Shown: piece by piece, positions 35,884 through 43,922 of the stretch
How positions within the stretch are numbered: position 1 is the stretch's first letter
Layout: each line of letters starts with the position of its first letter
From: Streptomyces typhae
GTDB taxonomy: Bacteria > Actinomycetota > Actinomycetes > Streptomycetales > Streptomycetaceae
Length of the DNA: 64,000 nucleotides
Reading direction: 5' to 3'
Assembly (NCBI RefSeq): GCF_009755605.1
Contig: NZ_WPNZ01000012.1
Coordinates: 62,001 to 126,000, forward strand
Position numbers and translations under genes: made by a program
Notes under the pieces: generated by a model
What the model was told of the DNA's origin: nothing
The model's input: only the letters and a program-made list of their open reading frames with translations
Database searches by the model: none

Positions 35884-37056
35884 TCACGCCCCCGGCGAGA
35901 ACACCTCATCCTGAGCCGCGTCCCGCGCCGTGAGCAGGGCGCCCCGCAGCACCGCCGTGCCGCCGAGCGCGGTGGCCCGTACCTCGGTGCGGAGCGGGGA
36001 CATCGCCGCGAGCCGCGCGCCGACGCGGTCCGCGAGCGCCTCGCCGCCCGCGCGGCCCAGCTCCCCGCCGAGGACCACGCAGCCGGGGTCGAGGACGGCG
36101 GCCACGGAGGCCGCGGCGACGGCCACGCGGTCGGCGAGGGCGTCCAGGAACGGGGCGTGGTCCATCTCGACCGCGCGGCGCACGCACGCGGCGGCAGGCA
36201 GCTCCTGCGGTCCGGGCATGGCCTTCAGGCCGTGGTCGGCGGCCAGTTCCTCGACGGCTCCCGAACCGGCGAGCGAGTGGAAGCCGCCGTCGCACGCGGT
36301 AGCGGAGGGCAGTCCGCCGGTGCCCGGCACGGGCAGGAAGCCGATCTCGCCGGCGCCGCCGGAGGCACCGCGGCGCAGGACGCCGTCGAGGACGACGGCG
36401 GCGCCGGTGCCCGCGCCGAGCCAAAGGAGCACGAACGTGTCGTGGTCCCGCGCGGCGCCGTCCCGCTGCTCCGCGCGGGCGGCGAGGTTGGTCTCGTTCT
36501 CCACCAGGACGCGTGCCGGGAGCCGTGCGGTGAGGGCGGCCACGAGGCGTCGGTGCCAGGTGGGCAGGGAGGTGAAGTCGCGCAGGTCACCGGTCGCCGG
36601 GTCGATGAGGCCGGGGGCGCCGACGCCCACTGTGTGCAGCCTGCTCGCCCCGCCCGCGCGGGCCGTGCGCTCGACGAGGGCCACGGCCCGCTCCACGGCG
36701 GCATCCGGCCGGATGCCGCCGTCTATCGGCAGGGACGCCTCCGCGAGCTGCGCGCCGAGCAGATCGGCGACGACCACCGACACGCCCTCGGTGCGGACGT
36801 CGAGCGCGGCCAGATGGGCCCGGTCGGCGACTATCCCGTACAGCCGGGCGTTCGGACCGCGGCGCCGCTCCCCCGTCTCGCCCACCACGGTGATCAGGCC
36901 GGAGCCCTGGAGGCGTTCGACGAGGTCGGCGACGGAGGGCCGGGACAGGCCGGTGAGCTGCTTCAGCTGCCCCGCCGTCAGCGGACCCTCGTGCTGCAGC
37001 AGACGCAGCGCGAGCCGGTCGTTGATGGCCCGTGCGGTGCTCGGTGATGCGGGCAT
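35884..37056 (-). CDS. ROK family transcriptional regulator
   Basis: This 390-residue protein starts at the ATG at 37056 after GGAAGGAT. The N-terminal winged HTH (LLQHEGPLTAGQLKQLTGLS then RPSVADLVERLQGSGLI) spans about residues 20-62. The ROK/sugar-kinase fold follows, with GVGAPGLIDPATG and LLWLGAGTGAAVVLDG. The usual ROK zinc motif CGxxGCxE is degenerate: TACDGGFHSLAG keeps only one Cys. That suggests a regulator without full sugar kinase activity. It is divergent from an MFS transporter gene across an operator-like inverted repeat, so the pair is probably self-contained. Confidence 0.87.
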   Translation of the reverse strand: MPASPSTARAINDRLALRLLQHEGPLTAGQLKQLTGLSRPSVADLVERLQGSGLITVVGETGERRRGPNARLYGIVADRAHLAALDVRTEGVSVVVADLLGAQLAEASLPIDGGIRPDAAVERAVALVERTARAGGASRLHTVGVGAPGLIDPATGDLRDFTSLPTWHRRLVAALTARLPARVLVENETNLAARAEQRDGAARDHDTFVLLWLGAGTGAAVVLDGVLRRGASGGAGEIGFLPVPGTGGLPSATACDGGFHSLAGSGAVEELAADHGLKAMPGPQELPAAACVRRAVEMDHAPFLDALADRVAVAAASVAAVLDPGCVVLGGELGRAGGEALADRVGARLAAMSPLRTEVRATALGGTAVLRGALLTARDAAQDEVFSPGA

Positions 37057-37153
37057 GGCGGGATCCTTCCACAGCGCCGGCGCCGCCCGGGACCGCCCGC
37101 CCTCCGCGGGGGCCGGACACATCACGGCGCGAAATCAGTTCCCTGGGCCTCTT

Positions 37154-37176
37154 CTATCAGGCAGGGTTCCTGATAG
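37154..37176. promoter_or_regulatory. Inverted-repeat operator between ROK and MFS genes
   Basis: A perfect 8-bp inverted repeat CTATCAGG (37154-37161) / CCTGATAG (37169-37176) with a 7-nt spacer sits in the 156-bp divergent region. It is AT-rich for this genome. ROK regulators bind such palindromes; I infer that the ROK protein controls itself and the transporter here. Confidence 0.75.
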
Positions 37177-37221
37177 TTTACTGCGCGTTCCGGTGCCGGG
37201 ACCGTGTGAGGGGTGGAGTGG

Positions 37222-38454
37222 ATGAGCGAACAGGGCCCGCAGGGCCAGCAGGTCTACAGCAAGGAGCAGGTGCGGCGGGCGCGGATCGTCATCGCCGTCA
37301 TCTTCTGCGTGCACGGTTCGGTCGCGGGGTCGTTCGCGACCCGGGTGCCGTGGATCCAGGACCACGCGGACGTCAGCGCGGGCATGCTCGGCCTCGCGCT
37401 CGCCTTCCCCGCGATCGGCGCCTCCGTGGCGATGCCCCTCGCGGGCTGGTTCAGCCACCGCTTCGGGGCCCGCGCGGCGCTGCGCGGACTGCTCGCGATG
37501 TGGACCCTCGCGCTGGTCCTGCCCTCCCTCGCGCCGAACCTGGGCACGCTGTGCGCGGCGCTGTTCGTGTACGGCGCCACCTCCGGCATGTCGGACGTGG
37601 CGATGAACGCGCTGGGCGTGGAGATCGAGAACCGGATGGACAAGTCCATCATGTCGGGCCTGCACGGCATGTGGAGCGCGGGCGCCCTGATCGGTTCTGC
37701 GGGCGGCACCGTCGCCGCGCATCTGGGTACGGACGCCCGGGTGCACCATCTGTTCGCCGCGGCCGTGCTCACCACGGTCGGGCTCGTGGCCTGCCAGGGC
37801 GTACTCGACCTGCGCAGCGCGCCCGACGAGGAGCCGCCGCCGCGCTTCACCCTGCCGCCCAGGTCGGCGCTGCTCATCGGCGCGGTCGGCTTCTGCGCGG
37901 TGTTCGCGGAGGGCGCGAGCCTCGACTGGTCGGCGGTCTACCTCAAGGACGTGCTCGACTCGTCGGCGGGCCTCGCCGCGGCCTGCACCACCGGCTTCAC
38001 GCTGACCATGGCCGTCGCCCGGTTCGCGGGCGACAAGGTGGTGGACCGGTTCGGGTCGGTGCGCACGGTGCGGGTGGGCGGTGGGCTCGCGGCCCTCGGC
38101 GGACTGCTCGTGGTGCTTGCGCCGCATCCGGCCGTGGCCATGACCGGCTTCGCCCTGATGGGGCTCGGCATCGCGGTGGTCGTGCCGCTGGCGTTCGCCG
38201 CCGCGGGCCGCGCGGGCCCCAACCCCAGCCAGGCCATCGCGGGCGTCGCCACCATCACGTACACGTCGAGCCTCATCGCGCCGTCCGCGATCGGCACCCT
38301 GGCCGACGCGACCAGCCTGGTGGTGTCCTTCGGCCTGGTGACCGTGCTCGCCTTCGGGCTCGTGGCGTTCGCGGGCGTACTGCGCACCGACGGGCGGCCC
38401 GCGGTGCAGCCGAACGTTGACGAGGCGGTGACCCCGGTGAACCGCAAGACCTGA
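37222..38454 (+). CDS. MFS transporter
   Basis: This roughly 410-residue membrane protein has 12 predicted helices. The ATG at 37222 follows GGGTGGAG; a GTG at 37213 is possible. Helices 2-3 flank a weak MFS signature (GWFSHRFGARAALRG). FVYGATSGMSDVAMNALGVE resembles the YbjJ/fucose-permease-like subgroup. It is controlled, I infer, by the divergent ROK repressor, so the substrate is likely a sugar or sugar derivative. The last codons are followed by a C-rich run and the truncated permease gene. Confidence 0.87.
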   Translation: MSEQGPQGQQVYSKEQVRRARIVIAVIFCVHGSVAGSFATRVPWIQDHADVSAGMLGLALAFPAIGASVAMPLAGWFSHRFGARAALRGLLAMWTLALVLPSLAPNLGTLCAALFVYGATSGMSDVAMNALGVEIENRMDKSIMSGLHGMWSAGALIGSAGGTVAAHLGTDARVHHLFAAAVLTTVGLVACQGVLDLRSAPDEEPPPRFTLPPRSALLIGAVGFCAVFAEGASLDWSAVYLKDVLDSSAGLAAACTTGFTLTMAVARFAGDKVVDRFGSVRTVRVGGGLAALGGLLVVLAPHPAVAMTGFALMGLGIAVVVPLAFAAAGRAGPNPSQAIAGVATITYTSSLIAPSAIGTLADATSLVVSFGLVTVLAFGLVAFAGVLRTDGRPAVQPNVDEAVTPVNRKT

Positions 38455-38666
38455 CCGCTCGCCCCCCCCGGGCGGCAGCGCGGGCGGGCGGGTGCCGGGG
38501 AGAAGCCGCACTGATGTCGCATTAACATGTCGACGCTGCTCGTCGACATGACGACACAGCGCCGTCACGACGGCACCGGCGCCCTGTGCGGGCCAAGGCG
38601 CCTCGTGACGGCACCGGCGTCCCCACGACGGCACCGCTCGTCCCGCGCACAGAAAGCGAACTCACC

Positions 38667-38837
38667 ATGGATCTCGGCGTGCGCTGGAGACTGCACGGCG
38701 ACGGGCGCACCCCCGCGCCCGGAGCCGTCGTCCGCCCCGACGAACGGCTCTCCTGGCCCCGGACCTTCGGGCTCGGCGCCCAGCATGTGGTGGCGATGTT
38801 CGGGGCGTCGTTCGTCGCTCCGGACGTACATCGCTAG
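38667..38837 (+). pseudogene. Uracil/xanthine permease (NCS2), 5' fragment cut by prophage
   Basis: An ATG at 38667 begins a frame whose first about 52 residues look like the N-terminus of Streptomyces uracil-xanthine permeases (LSWPRTFGLGAQHVVAMFG, then ASFVAP). After Pro the frame departs from the expected VLMGLDPN and stops four codons later (DVHR). The break is where the integrase-bearing DNA begins. This is therefore the 5' piece of a host nucleobase transporter disrupted by phage integration; the rest should be at the prophage's right end, beyond this window. From recalled family sequence, not a search. Confidence 0.82.
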
Positions 38838-38860
38838 GTGGGCCAGGGCTTCGCCCAGTG
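38795..38860. other. attL, left prophage attachment site (approximate)
   Basis: Host permease coding sequence is continuous to about 38820 (GTCGCTCCGG) and then switches to unrelated DNA containing GGTGGGCC and GGGCTTCGCCCA, 70 bp before the integrase start. Serine integrases cross over at a 2-bp core within about 50 bp. The exact core cannot be set without attR. Confidence 0.7.
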
Positions 38861-38913
38861 CCACGCGTCACAGAGAGCGCGGATGTGAGTCATCCATCCG
38901 TAAACTTGAAAGT

Positions 38914-40701
38914 GTGACGCCAATGGTTCCTGCACCTGCCCCGATACGACTGCGGCCCGATAACACTGACGTGCCAGGCACGTTCCGGCGCAAAAAGCGC
39001 GGAATCATCTACGTCCGCGTCTCCGTCGCTCGGCCCGACATGATAAGCCCTGAACTTCAAGTGGGCCACGCTCAGCAGTTGGCAGATGCCAACGACATCG
39101 ACGTCGTTCTAGAGCCGATCATGGATCTGGGCGAGTCTGGGCGCGGCTTCGAAGAGCGCAAAATCGAGGACATCAAGGAGATGGCCCGGAACCGCGAGTT
39201 CGATGTCTTGATTCTGTGGATTTGGTCGCGTTTCGGGCGAAACCTTAAGGAGTCTCTCCAACATCTTGACGACCTCATGGCTTACGGCATCGAGGTGCGC
39301 GCTGCTCGTGAGGACTTCGACGGAAAGACCACCATCGGGCGATTTGCCATCGCTCAGATGCTCAACATCGCTGAGCTGGAGTCCAACCAGAAGTCGGATC
39401 AGTGGAAGGACGCGATCGAAAGTCGCAAGATCAAGGGCCTCCCGCACGGTGGGGGCACGCGTGGCAGGTTTGGCTACTATCGGTGCGACTCGTGCCCTCC
39501 TCCGGAGAAGGGGGAGCCTATGGAGAAGTGCCCGAACTGCAAGGAAGGGGTACTCAAACTCGACGAGCGTCAGCGCTCATACCGGGCTATCTATCGGCGC
39601 CTCTACGAAAGCTACGCGATCGACCAAGTTTCGACACGTAGCCTCGTCCTGTGGCTGCGGCAGCAAAAAATCGTGAACTGGACCGGTAGAGAGATTGACG
39701 CCGGCGATCTGTATTCGATCCTCGATTCAGGTTTCGCTCTAGGATTCGTTCGCTACACGCTTCCAGAGGAGAAACACAAGGTCATCACCCGGGACGATGG
39801 AACCACGAAGATCGTGCGGAAGAGCGCACACCGGGACATCACCGCGTTTCTGTACTACAAGGGTAAGCACGAAGCTATCTACGAAGACGAAGTGCAGTGC
39901 GAGCGGATATGGGATGCGTACGTTGCGCGACGTCTTGCGGGGCGGGACAGTGACAAAAAGAATCACGACCATTCAGCGAAGTACTCCGTCTCTGGCTCAC
40001 TGACGTGCCCGGGTTGCGGCTACAAGATGCACTCATACCTGAGGGCTAAGAAAGTTCAGCGTCCATGGATAAATGGTAATCCTGACCCCTTCGACATCCT
40101 GTTCCGCTGCACGCGACACATGAAGTTCAAAGACTGCCCCACGAACGGCGTGTACGTCACTCTGCAGGTTGCCGAGGAATCGGTGAAAGAATGGCTCGCC
40201 GAACAGGCAGAGTCCGACCCTGAGGGCGCTGCCACCGTGCCGGCGCGCATCGCGCAGGTGCAGGCCGCAAAGTCAAGCGACGACGGGTACGGCGATGACC
40301 AGATCCGCCTCCAGGGCATAGAGCACGACCTCAAAAAGGTCCGAGCCAGGGAGGACCAGCTTACCGAAGCTGTTCTGGATGAATTGATCAGCAAGGACGC
40401 CGCACGTCGGAAAAGGGCGGAGCTTGAGACAGAAAAGAGCGCCCTCCAAATGGAGGGCGCCCAGATCAAAAGGCGTCTGGCGGAGACGCCACAGATCATT
40501 GATAAGCCTGAAGCCAGTGCTTTTTCTTCAGTCCTAGCGCTTTGGGACGTAGCAGATCACGCAGACCGCAGACGGATGCTGAGGAAGGTACTACGAGAGA
40601 TCAGGGTGAACCGAGGCAGGGACCCAAAGACGAAATGTGTGATGTGGCCTTTGTGGGTACCTCCTCCGCCAAAGTCAAAGGACCTCACGCTAGGGGCTTA
40701 G
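38914..40701 (+). CDS. int: Large serine recombinase (phage integrase)
   Basis: This roughly 595-residue site-specific recombinase joins attP and attB without host factors. I chose the GTG at 38914; an ATG at 38923 also fits, and neither has a clear RBS. The resolvase catalytic Ser is in IIYVRVSV (Ser37), with the partner motif WIWSRFGRN. A Cys4 module with CDSC (191, 194) and CPNC (206, 209) is inserted at the recombinase-domain entry. The usual zinc ribbon is at C365/C368 and C399/C408. A Glu/Arg/Lys coiled coil (about 460-540) completes the layout. Next to attL in a permease gene. Confidence 0.93.
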   Translation: MTPMVPAPAPIRLRPDNTDVPGTFRRKKRGIIYVRVSVARPDMISPELQVGHAQQLADANDIDVVLEPIMDLGESGRGFEERKIEDIKEMARNREFDVLILWIWSRFGRNLKESLQHLDDLMAYGIEVRAAREDFDGKTTIGRFAIAQMLNIAELESNQKSDQWKDAIESRKIKGLPHGGGTRGRFGYYRCDSCPPPEKGEPMEKCPNCKEGVLKLDERQRSYRAIYRRLYESYAIDQVSTRSLVLWLRQQKIVNWTGREIDAGDLYSILDSGFALGFVRYTLPEEKHKVITRDDGTTKIVRKSAHRDITAFLYYKGKHEAIYEDEVQCERIWDAYVARRLAGRDSDKKNHDHSAKYSVSGSLTCPGCGYKMHSYLRAKKVQRPWINGNPDPFDILFRCTRHMKFKDCPTNGVYVTLQVAEESVKEWLAEQAESDPEGAATVPARIAQVQAAKSSDDGYGDDQIRLQGIEHDLKKVRAREDQLTEAVLDELISKDAARRKRAELETEKSALQMEGAQIKRRLAETPQIIDKPEASAFSSVLALWDVADHADRRRMLRKVLREIRVNRGRDPKTKCVMWPLWVPPPPKSKDLTLGA

Positions 40702-40816
40702 TCTTTTCGTCGCCTCGCTTCAGTACATCGGCGTACTTCACGGTCAGCTCGGCAATCAGCTGCCACAAAGCATCCATACAGTCTTCCTGAGTGATGACGG
40801 CGGTATCTCGATCCAA
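40685..40816 (-). CDS. Small hypothetical phage protein, 43 aa
   Basis: This frame starts at a TTG (40816), 5 nt after AAGGA, and ends 17 bp inside the 3' end of the integrase gene on the other strand. The predicted peptide is helical and charged (ITQEDCMDALWQLIAELTVK; GDEKTKPLA). It follows the terminator hairpin at 40838, so it would be transcribed separately or by read-through. It is too short to identify; the good RBS is the main support. Confidence 0.4.
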   Translation of the reverse strand: MDRDTAVITQEDCMDALWQLIAELTVKYADVLKRGDEKTKPLA

Positions 40817-40837
40817 GAGATTCCTTGAGATGCATAA

Positions 40838-40863
40838 AAGGCCCCCTCTAAGGAGGGGGCCTT
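40838..40863. terminator. Terminator between integrase and early operon
   Basis: An 11-bp perfect stem AAGGCCCCCTC/GAGGGGGCCTT with a TAAG loop lies between the integrase gene and the convergent early genes. It should stop both transcripts. Confidence 0.85.
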
Positions 40864-40908
40864 CTGACTATTTCCGGAGAGTCGACAGTACGCTAAGCGG
40901 GGGCTTCC

Positions 40909-41169
40909 CTACTGCTCAGCCTCGTCCTCCAGCGACGCATCCCTGATGAGGGCAGCCACGGTGTCCGCCAGCATCTCGGCCTTCCAGAAGTCGCCAGCCA
41001 TCTCTTCGGCCATGCGGTACGGGACGCCGGCCGCGGTAGCAGACTTCAGGATGTCTCCGGACAGGACGGCGATGCCAGCCGCGTATTCGCCTCGCTTGAC
41101 CAAGTTGGCAAGGGCCATCTCACTTTCGAGCTGCGCCATGAGGGTTTCGGCCTCGTTCTTCTCGTTCAT
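40909..41169 (-). CDS. Small phage protein, 86 aa
   Basis: Starts at the ATG at 41169 (NEKNEAETLMAQLESEMALA), 5 nt after GGAAAGG. The protein is all-helical and acidic at the end (RDASLEDEAEQ). The ATG overlaps the 3' end of the next upstream gene. I recognise no family. Last gene of the early transcript, close to the terminator. Confidence 0.65.
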   Translation of the reverse strand: MNEKNEAETLMAQLESEMALANLVKRGEYAAGIAVLSGDILKSATAAGVPYRMAEEMAGDFWKAEMLADTVAALIRDASLEDEAEQ

Positions 41170-41321
41170 TCGATCCTTTCCGCCTCTTGGTCTGTTGCGC
41201 AATCGGCGCAGAGCCAGCTAGCTACGCCATCCCAGTCGTAGAACTGGGTGTCGTCCGTATTCTGACAGCAATGGCAGTCGTCGCCGCCATCTTGCACATA
41301 CGTGCACTCGTCCACGTACAT
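41166..41321 (-). CDS. Small Cys-rich phage protein, 51 aa
   Basis: Starts at the ATG at 41321, 4 nt after the stop of the upstream gene, with only a weak RBS. It has six Cys, several in CxxC-like spacing (DECTYVQDGGDDCHCCQNTD; WLCADCATD), so a small zinc-binding fold is likely. It overlaps the downstream gene by 4 bp. Identity unknown. Confidence 0.6.
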   Translation of the reverse strand: MYVDECTYVQDGGDDCHCCQNTDDTQFYDWDGVASWLCADCATDQEAERIE

Positions 41322-41325
41322 CGAT

Positions 41326-41532
41326 TTAGGACACCACGAATGCGACGGGGATAGGACCAGAAGCCTGATATTTCTCGTCCCATCCCCGGCTGTTCTTTTC
41401 GACATGCGATTCGGCCGGGTTGTATACGTAGTCCCGGCAGCAGCCGCACCCGGGGTCTGGGACAATCACCGGAACGTCACCGAATTCCTTCATGGTCCGC
41501 CCGGCATCGGCTATGAGTTCGCTCAGCTTCAT
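41326..41532 (-). CDS. Small phage protein, 68 aa
   Basis: Starts at the ATG at 41532 (MKLSELIADAGRTMKEFGDV), 5 nt after GGAG. A central CGCC cluster (PDPGCGCCRDYVYNP) and the hydrophobic end PIPVAFVVS are visible. It begins 8 bp after the polymerase stop, so it is translated from the same message. Similar short proteins follow polymerase genes in actinophages, but I cannot name it. Confidence 0.65.
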   Translation of the reverse strand: MKLSELIADAGRTMKEFGDVPVIVPDPGCGCCRDYVYNPAESHVEKNSRGWDEKYQASGPIPVAFVVS

Positions 41533-41540
41533 TCGCTCTC

Positions 41541-43364
41541 CTAGTGCTTGCTGTCTTCGAGGTCCAGGACCGAGCCCCACGACCGGTCTCCGATCTCACC
41601 GTCAGCGGGAATCAACAGGCCCTTGAACGTGAACTCCATGATCCGGGCCGCCTTCTCGGTCAGCTCGGCAGCCCGCTCCCTCGGGAAGGAAAAGACAATC
41701 TCGTCGTGCACCGGTAGGCGCATCCAGGGAGTGAAGCCGGCAGCGTGAAGGTGCAGGATTGCTCGCGCCGTTATATCCCGGGCAGTTGACTGGATGTAAT
41801 AGTTGAGCGCCGAGTAGAGACGTCTCCGGTCTACAGGCAGACGTCGGTCTGTCGCGGTGTAGATGTATCCCGTCCGCCGCGCATCGCCCTTCAGCTTTTC
41901 AGCGAACTTGGCGACACCAAGATAGGTGCACCAGAAGGCTTCAACAGCCCGCTTCGCATCTTCCTCAGGCACGCCGAATCCATCTGTGACAGCGCGCCAC
42001 GTGCCTCCGAATCCGATAGCGAAGTTGGTGCCCTTACCCGCTGCCCGCTTGCTGTGCTTCTTCTGACCTGGCTCCATAGGGCCGAATGCGGCTATGGCTG
42101 TGATGTTGTGCAAATCCTCATCCGCGTGGAACGCTTCAAGCATCACCGGGTCATTCGAGGCTGAGGCCATAACCCGCAACTCCATATTTCCGAAGTCAAT
42201 AGACACGGTCACGTGTCCCTCTTCAGCTATGAACGAATGCCGCACATATCCGTCCTTAGCCGGGAACGTCTGTGCCGCAATGGCTCCCGAGATGGAGTAA
42301 CGGGCTGTCCTGGCACCCAGGGTATTCATTGACGCGTGTACGCGCCCCTGAGAGTCCATGCCGTTAATGGCGGCTTCAAACCAGGTCTTTCGCCATTTCG
42401 CGGCCTTGGTTGCCTTCTTGACAGCCTCGGACAGTGGGTGATCGATGGAGTCCAGTACTTCGGAATCAACCGACAGGTTGCCCTTCTTTGTTTTCTTCGT
42501 GAGCTTGAAGCCGAGGCGATGAAAAGCCTCAATCAGTTGCTTGTCGGAGTTGATGTTCTCAACCCACTGACTTGCGACCCCGACCCACTGCTCTTCCTCG
42601 GCCTTCAACTCGGCGATACGCATCGCTGCGTACTCGGCATCAACGAGGTAGCCCGTCCGCTCCATCAGGGCTGTAACGTGTGCGAGGCGGTGCTCCCACC
42701 CAATCAGGCCACTCGCCCGTGAGCGCGCCGGCACCTTGGGCATGAGGACGTGCAGCAGCCGGTATGCCCAGATCGGGTCAGTGCCTGCGTAGAGAAGGTA
42801 TTCTTCGTCCCACGTTTCGACCAGTGGCCAAATCTCTGCCTTCTTGACTTTGTACCGCTTGGCTATGGAAGCCATCGAGCCCTTAACCTCGCTGGCCGCG
42901 ACGGGGTCGATGTAGTACTTCACTAGCTCTTCGAGCTTGGCTCCTGGCCCGAACTCCTTGACGCCCCTAGGGTCAACGAGATGGGCGAAGATCTTCGTGT
43001 CAAGCATCTTTGGCGCCAGCTCTTCGAGAGTGACCCCGAGAGTCCGTTCGCTGACGTGCTGATCAAAGGTTCCGTTGTGAGCGATCAGCCTTTCGGCTTT
43101 ACGAAGCGCCCAGATGGCAGCGGCCTTGAACTGAGCGTTGACCTCCACTGGGAGAACCCAACTCTCCACCCCGTTGCCGAACTGGGCTAGGCGGATACGG
43201 AATCCGCGATCAGAGTTCCACCAGTCCAATCCGGTACTTTCCGTATCGAATCCGAGGACAGGGTTTGCTTCGATGAAGTCGATAAAACGGTCAAGGTCCC
43301 AAGAAGTTTCCGCGACGTTGATTCGCAATATCTGTCGCCTGAACTTGTAATGCAGGACCTTCAC
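41541..43364 (-). CDS. Phage family A DNA polymerase (PolA-like)
   Basis: This 607-residue replicative polymerase has a 3'-5' exonuclease domain (GFDTESTGLDWW, about residue 38; IAHNGTFDQH; DTKIFAHLVDP) and a Pol I polymerase domain. Motif A is VSIDFGNMELRVMA (about 385-398, Asp and Glu for metals). Motif B is KRAAGKGTNFAIGFGG (about 435), with the Lys and Phe/Gly of the O helix. Motif C is LPVHDEIVFS (about 552). There is no 5'-3' exonuclease domain, as usual for phages. It acts with the phage helicase and primase encoded upstream. Confidence 0.95.
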   Translation of the reverse strand: MKVLHYKFRRQILRINVAETSWDLDRFIDFIEANPVLGFDTESTGLDWWNSDRGFRIRLAQFGNGVESWVLPVEVNAQFKAAAIWALRKAERLIAHNGTFDQHVSERTLGVTLEELAPKMLDTKIFAHLVDPRGVKEFGPGAKLEELVKYYIDPVAASEVKGSMASIAKRYKVKKAEIWPLVETWDEEYLLYAGTDPIWAYRLLHVLMPKVPARSRASGLIGWEHRLAHVTALMERTGYLVDAEYAAMRIAELKAEEEQWVGVASQWVENINSDKQLIEAFHRLGFKLTKKTKKGNLSVDSEVLDSIDHPLSEAVKKATKAAKWRKTWFEAAINGMDSQGRVHASMNTLGARTARYSISGAIAAQTFPAKDGYVRHSFIAEEGHVTVSIDFGNMELRVMASASNDPVMLEAFHADEDLHNITAIAAFGPMEPGQKKHSKRAAGKGTNFAIGFGGTWRAVTDGFGVPEEDAKRAVEAFWCTYLGVAKFAEKLKGDARRTGYIYTATDRRLPVDRRRLYSALNYYIQSTARDITARAILHLHAAGFTPWMRLPVHDEIVFSFPRERAAELTEKAARIMEFTFKGLLIPADGEIGDRSWGSVLDLEDSKH

Positions 43365-43373
43365 TCATCCTCC

Positions 43374-43565
43374 TCAGACAGGTATGATCTCGTACTTCAC
43401 AGAAACAATTTCGCTTGGATCGTCGAGATACGCGTCAGGAAATTCCACAAAAGGGTTCTCCCGTTCGTCGAACTCGGCCGCCTGGGCTACCGTCTCGGCA
43501 TCCGGGTAATGCTCCAGGTCTGGGATGTACTCCGTGATTACGGTGATGCGGATCTTCTCGGCCAT
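43374..43565 (-). CDS. Small phage protein, 63 aa
   Basis: Starts at the ATG at 43565, which overlaps the upstream gene's TGA by one base (TGATG). The protein is acidic with VTEYIPDLEHYPDAETVAQA and ends VSVKYEIIPV; it may form a small beta fold. It stops 9 bp before the polymerase start. Unknown function. Confidence 0.6.
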   Translation of the reverse strand: MAEKIRITVITEYIPDLEHYPDAETVAQAAEFDERENPFVEFPDAYLDDPSEIVSVKYEIIPV

Positions 43566-43672
43566 CAGCGGCCTGCCTTTCGTCCGATAGCCACGAGAGC
43601 GCAGAACACTGAAACGGCGCCCAGAATGAAGCCGAGCAGAAGAACGCTAAGAAGGTCAGCCGGGTCGTACAC
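43565..43672 (-). CDS. Single-pass membrane peptide, 35 aa
   Basis: Starts at the GTG at 43672, 5 nt after AAGGAG, overlapping the upstream TAG by one base. One hydrophobic helix (LLSVLLLGFILGAVSVFCAL) with an AIGRKAGR basic end fits a type I/III membrane insertion. It is one of several tiny, overlapping membrane-type genes between the polymerase and the terminator at 44.08 kb. Confidence 0.6.
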   Translation of the reverse strand: MYDPADLLSVLLLGFILGAVSVFCALVAIGRKAGR

Positions 43673-43848
43673 TAGAGCTCCTTGCAAACATGGTCTGGGA
43701 CTACTGAGACGAGATCGTGCAGGGTGATTTGATTTCCCTCGCAGCAGGCGCACCCGCCTACGGCGATTACCTCACTGCACAGAATGCAGGAGAGTTCGGC
43801 TCCGCCGTTGTCCAACCCTTCAACCAGGACATCATTGAGGTTGATCAC
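43672..43848 (-). CDS. Small Cys-rich phage protein, 58 aa
   Basis: Begins at a GTG (43848) overlapping the upstream gene by 4 bp (GTGA). Cys pairs SCILCSEVI and GCACCEG, plus HVCKEL at the end, suggest zinc binding. A longer frame upstream has no support. Unknown function. Confidence 0.55.
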   Translation of the reverse strand: MINLNDVLVEGLDNGGAELSCILCSEVIAVGGCACCEGNQITLHDLVSVVPDHVCKEL

Positions 43849-43922
43849 GGTTTTCGCCAGGTGAGTAGGTAGATGCCGTACCCGAGGACTGCGCCTATAA
43901 GGAAGAAGATCGGGTTGCTCAC
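43845..43922 (-). CDS. Tiny membrane peptide, 25 aa
   Basis: A GTG at 43922 overlaps the upstream stop (GTGA) and follows GGGATGG; the peptide is one helix (NPIFFLIGAVLGYGIYLLTW) ending RKP. An ATG 7 codons upstream would give a 32-aa version. Its stop overlaps the next gene by GTGA. Overlaps at both ends and a good RBS argue that it is translated, but it is below normal gene-caller limits. Confidence 0.45.
   Translation of the reverse strand: MSNPIFFLIGAVLGYGIYLLTWRKP

Noticed and set aside
38527..38913. Extended integrase N-terminus to 38527
   Set aside because: The upstream frame runs through the host permease fragment and attL; the phage protein must start at or after 38914.
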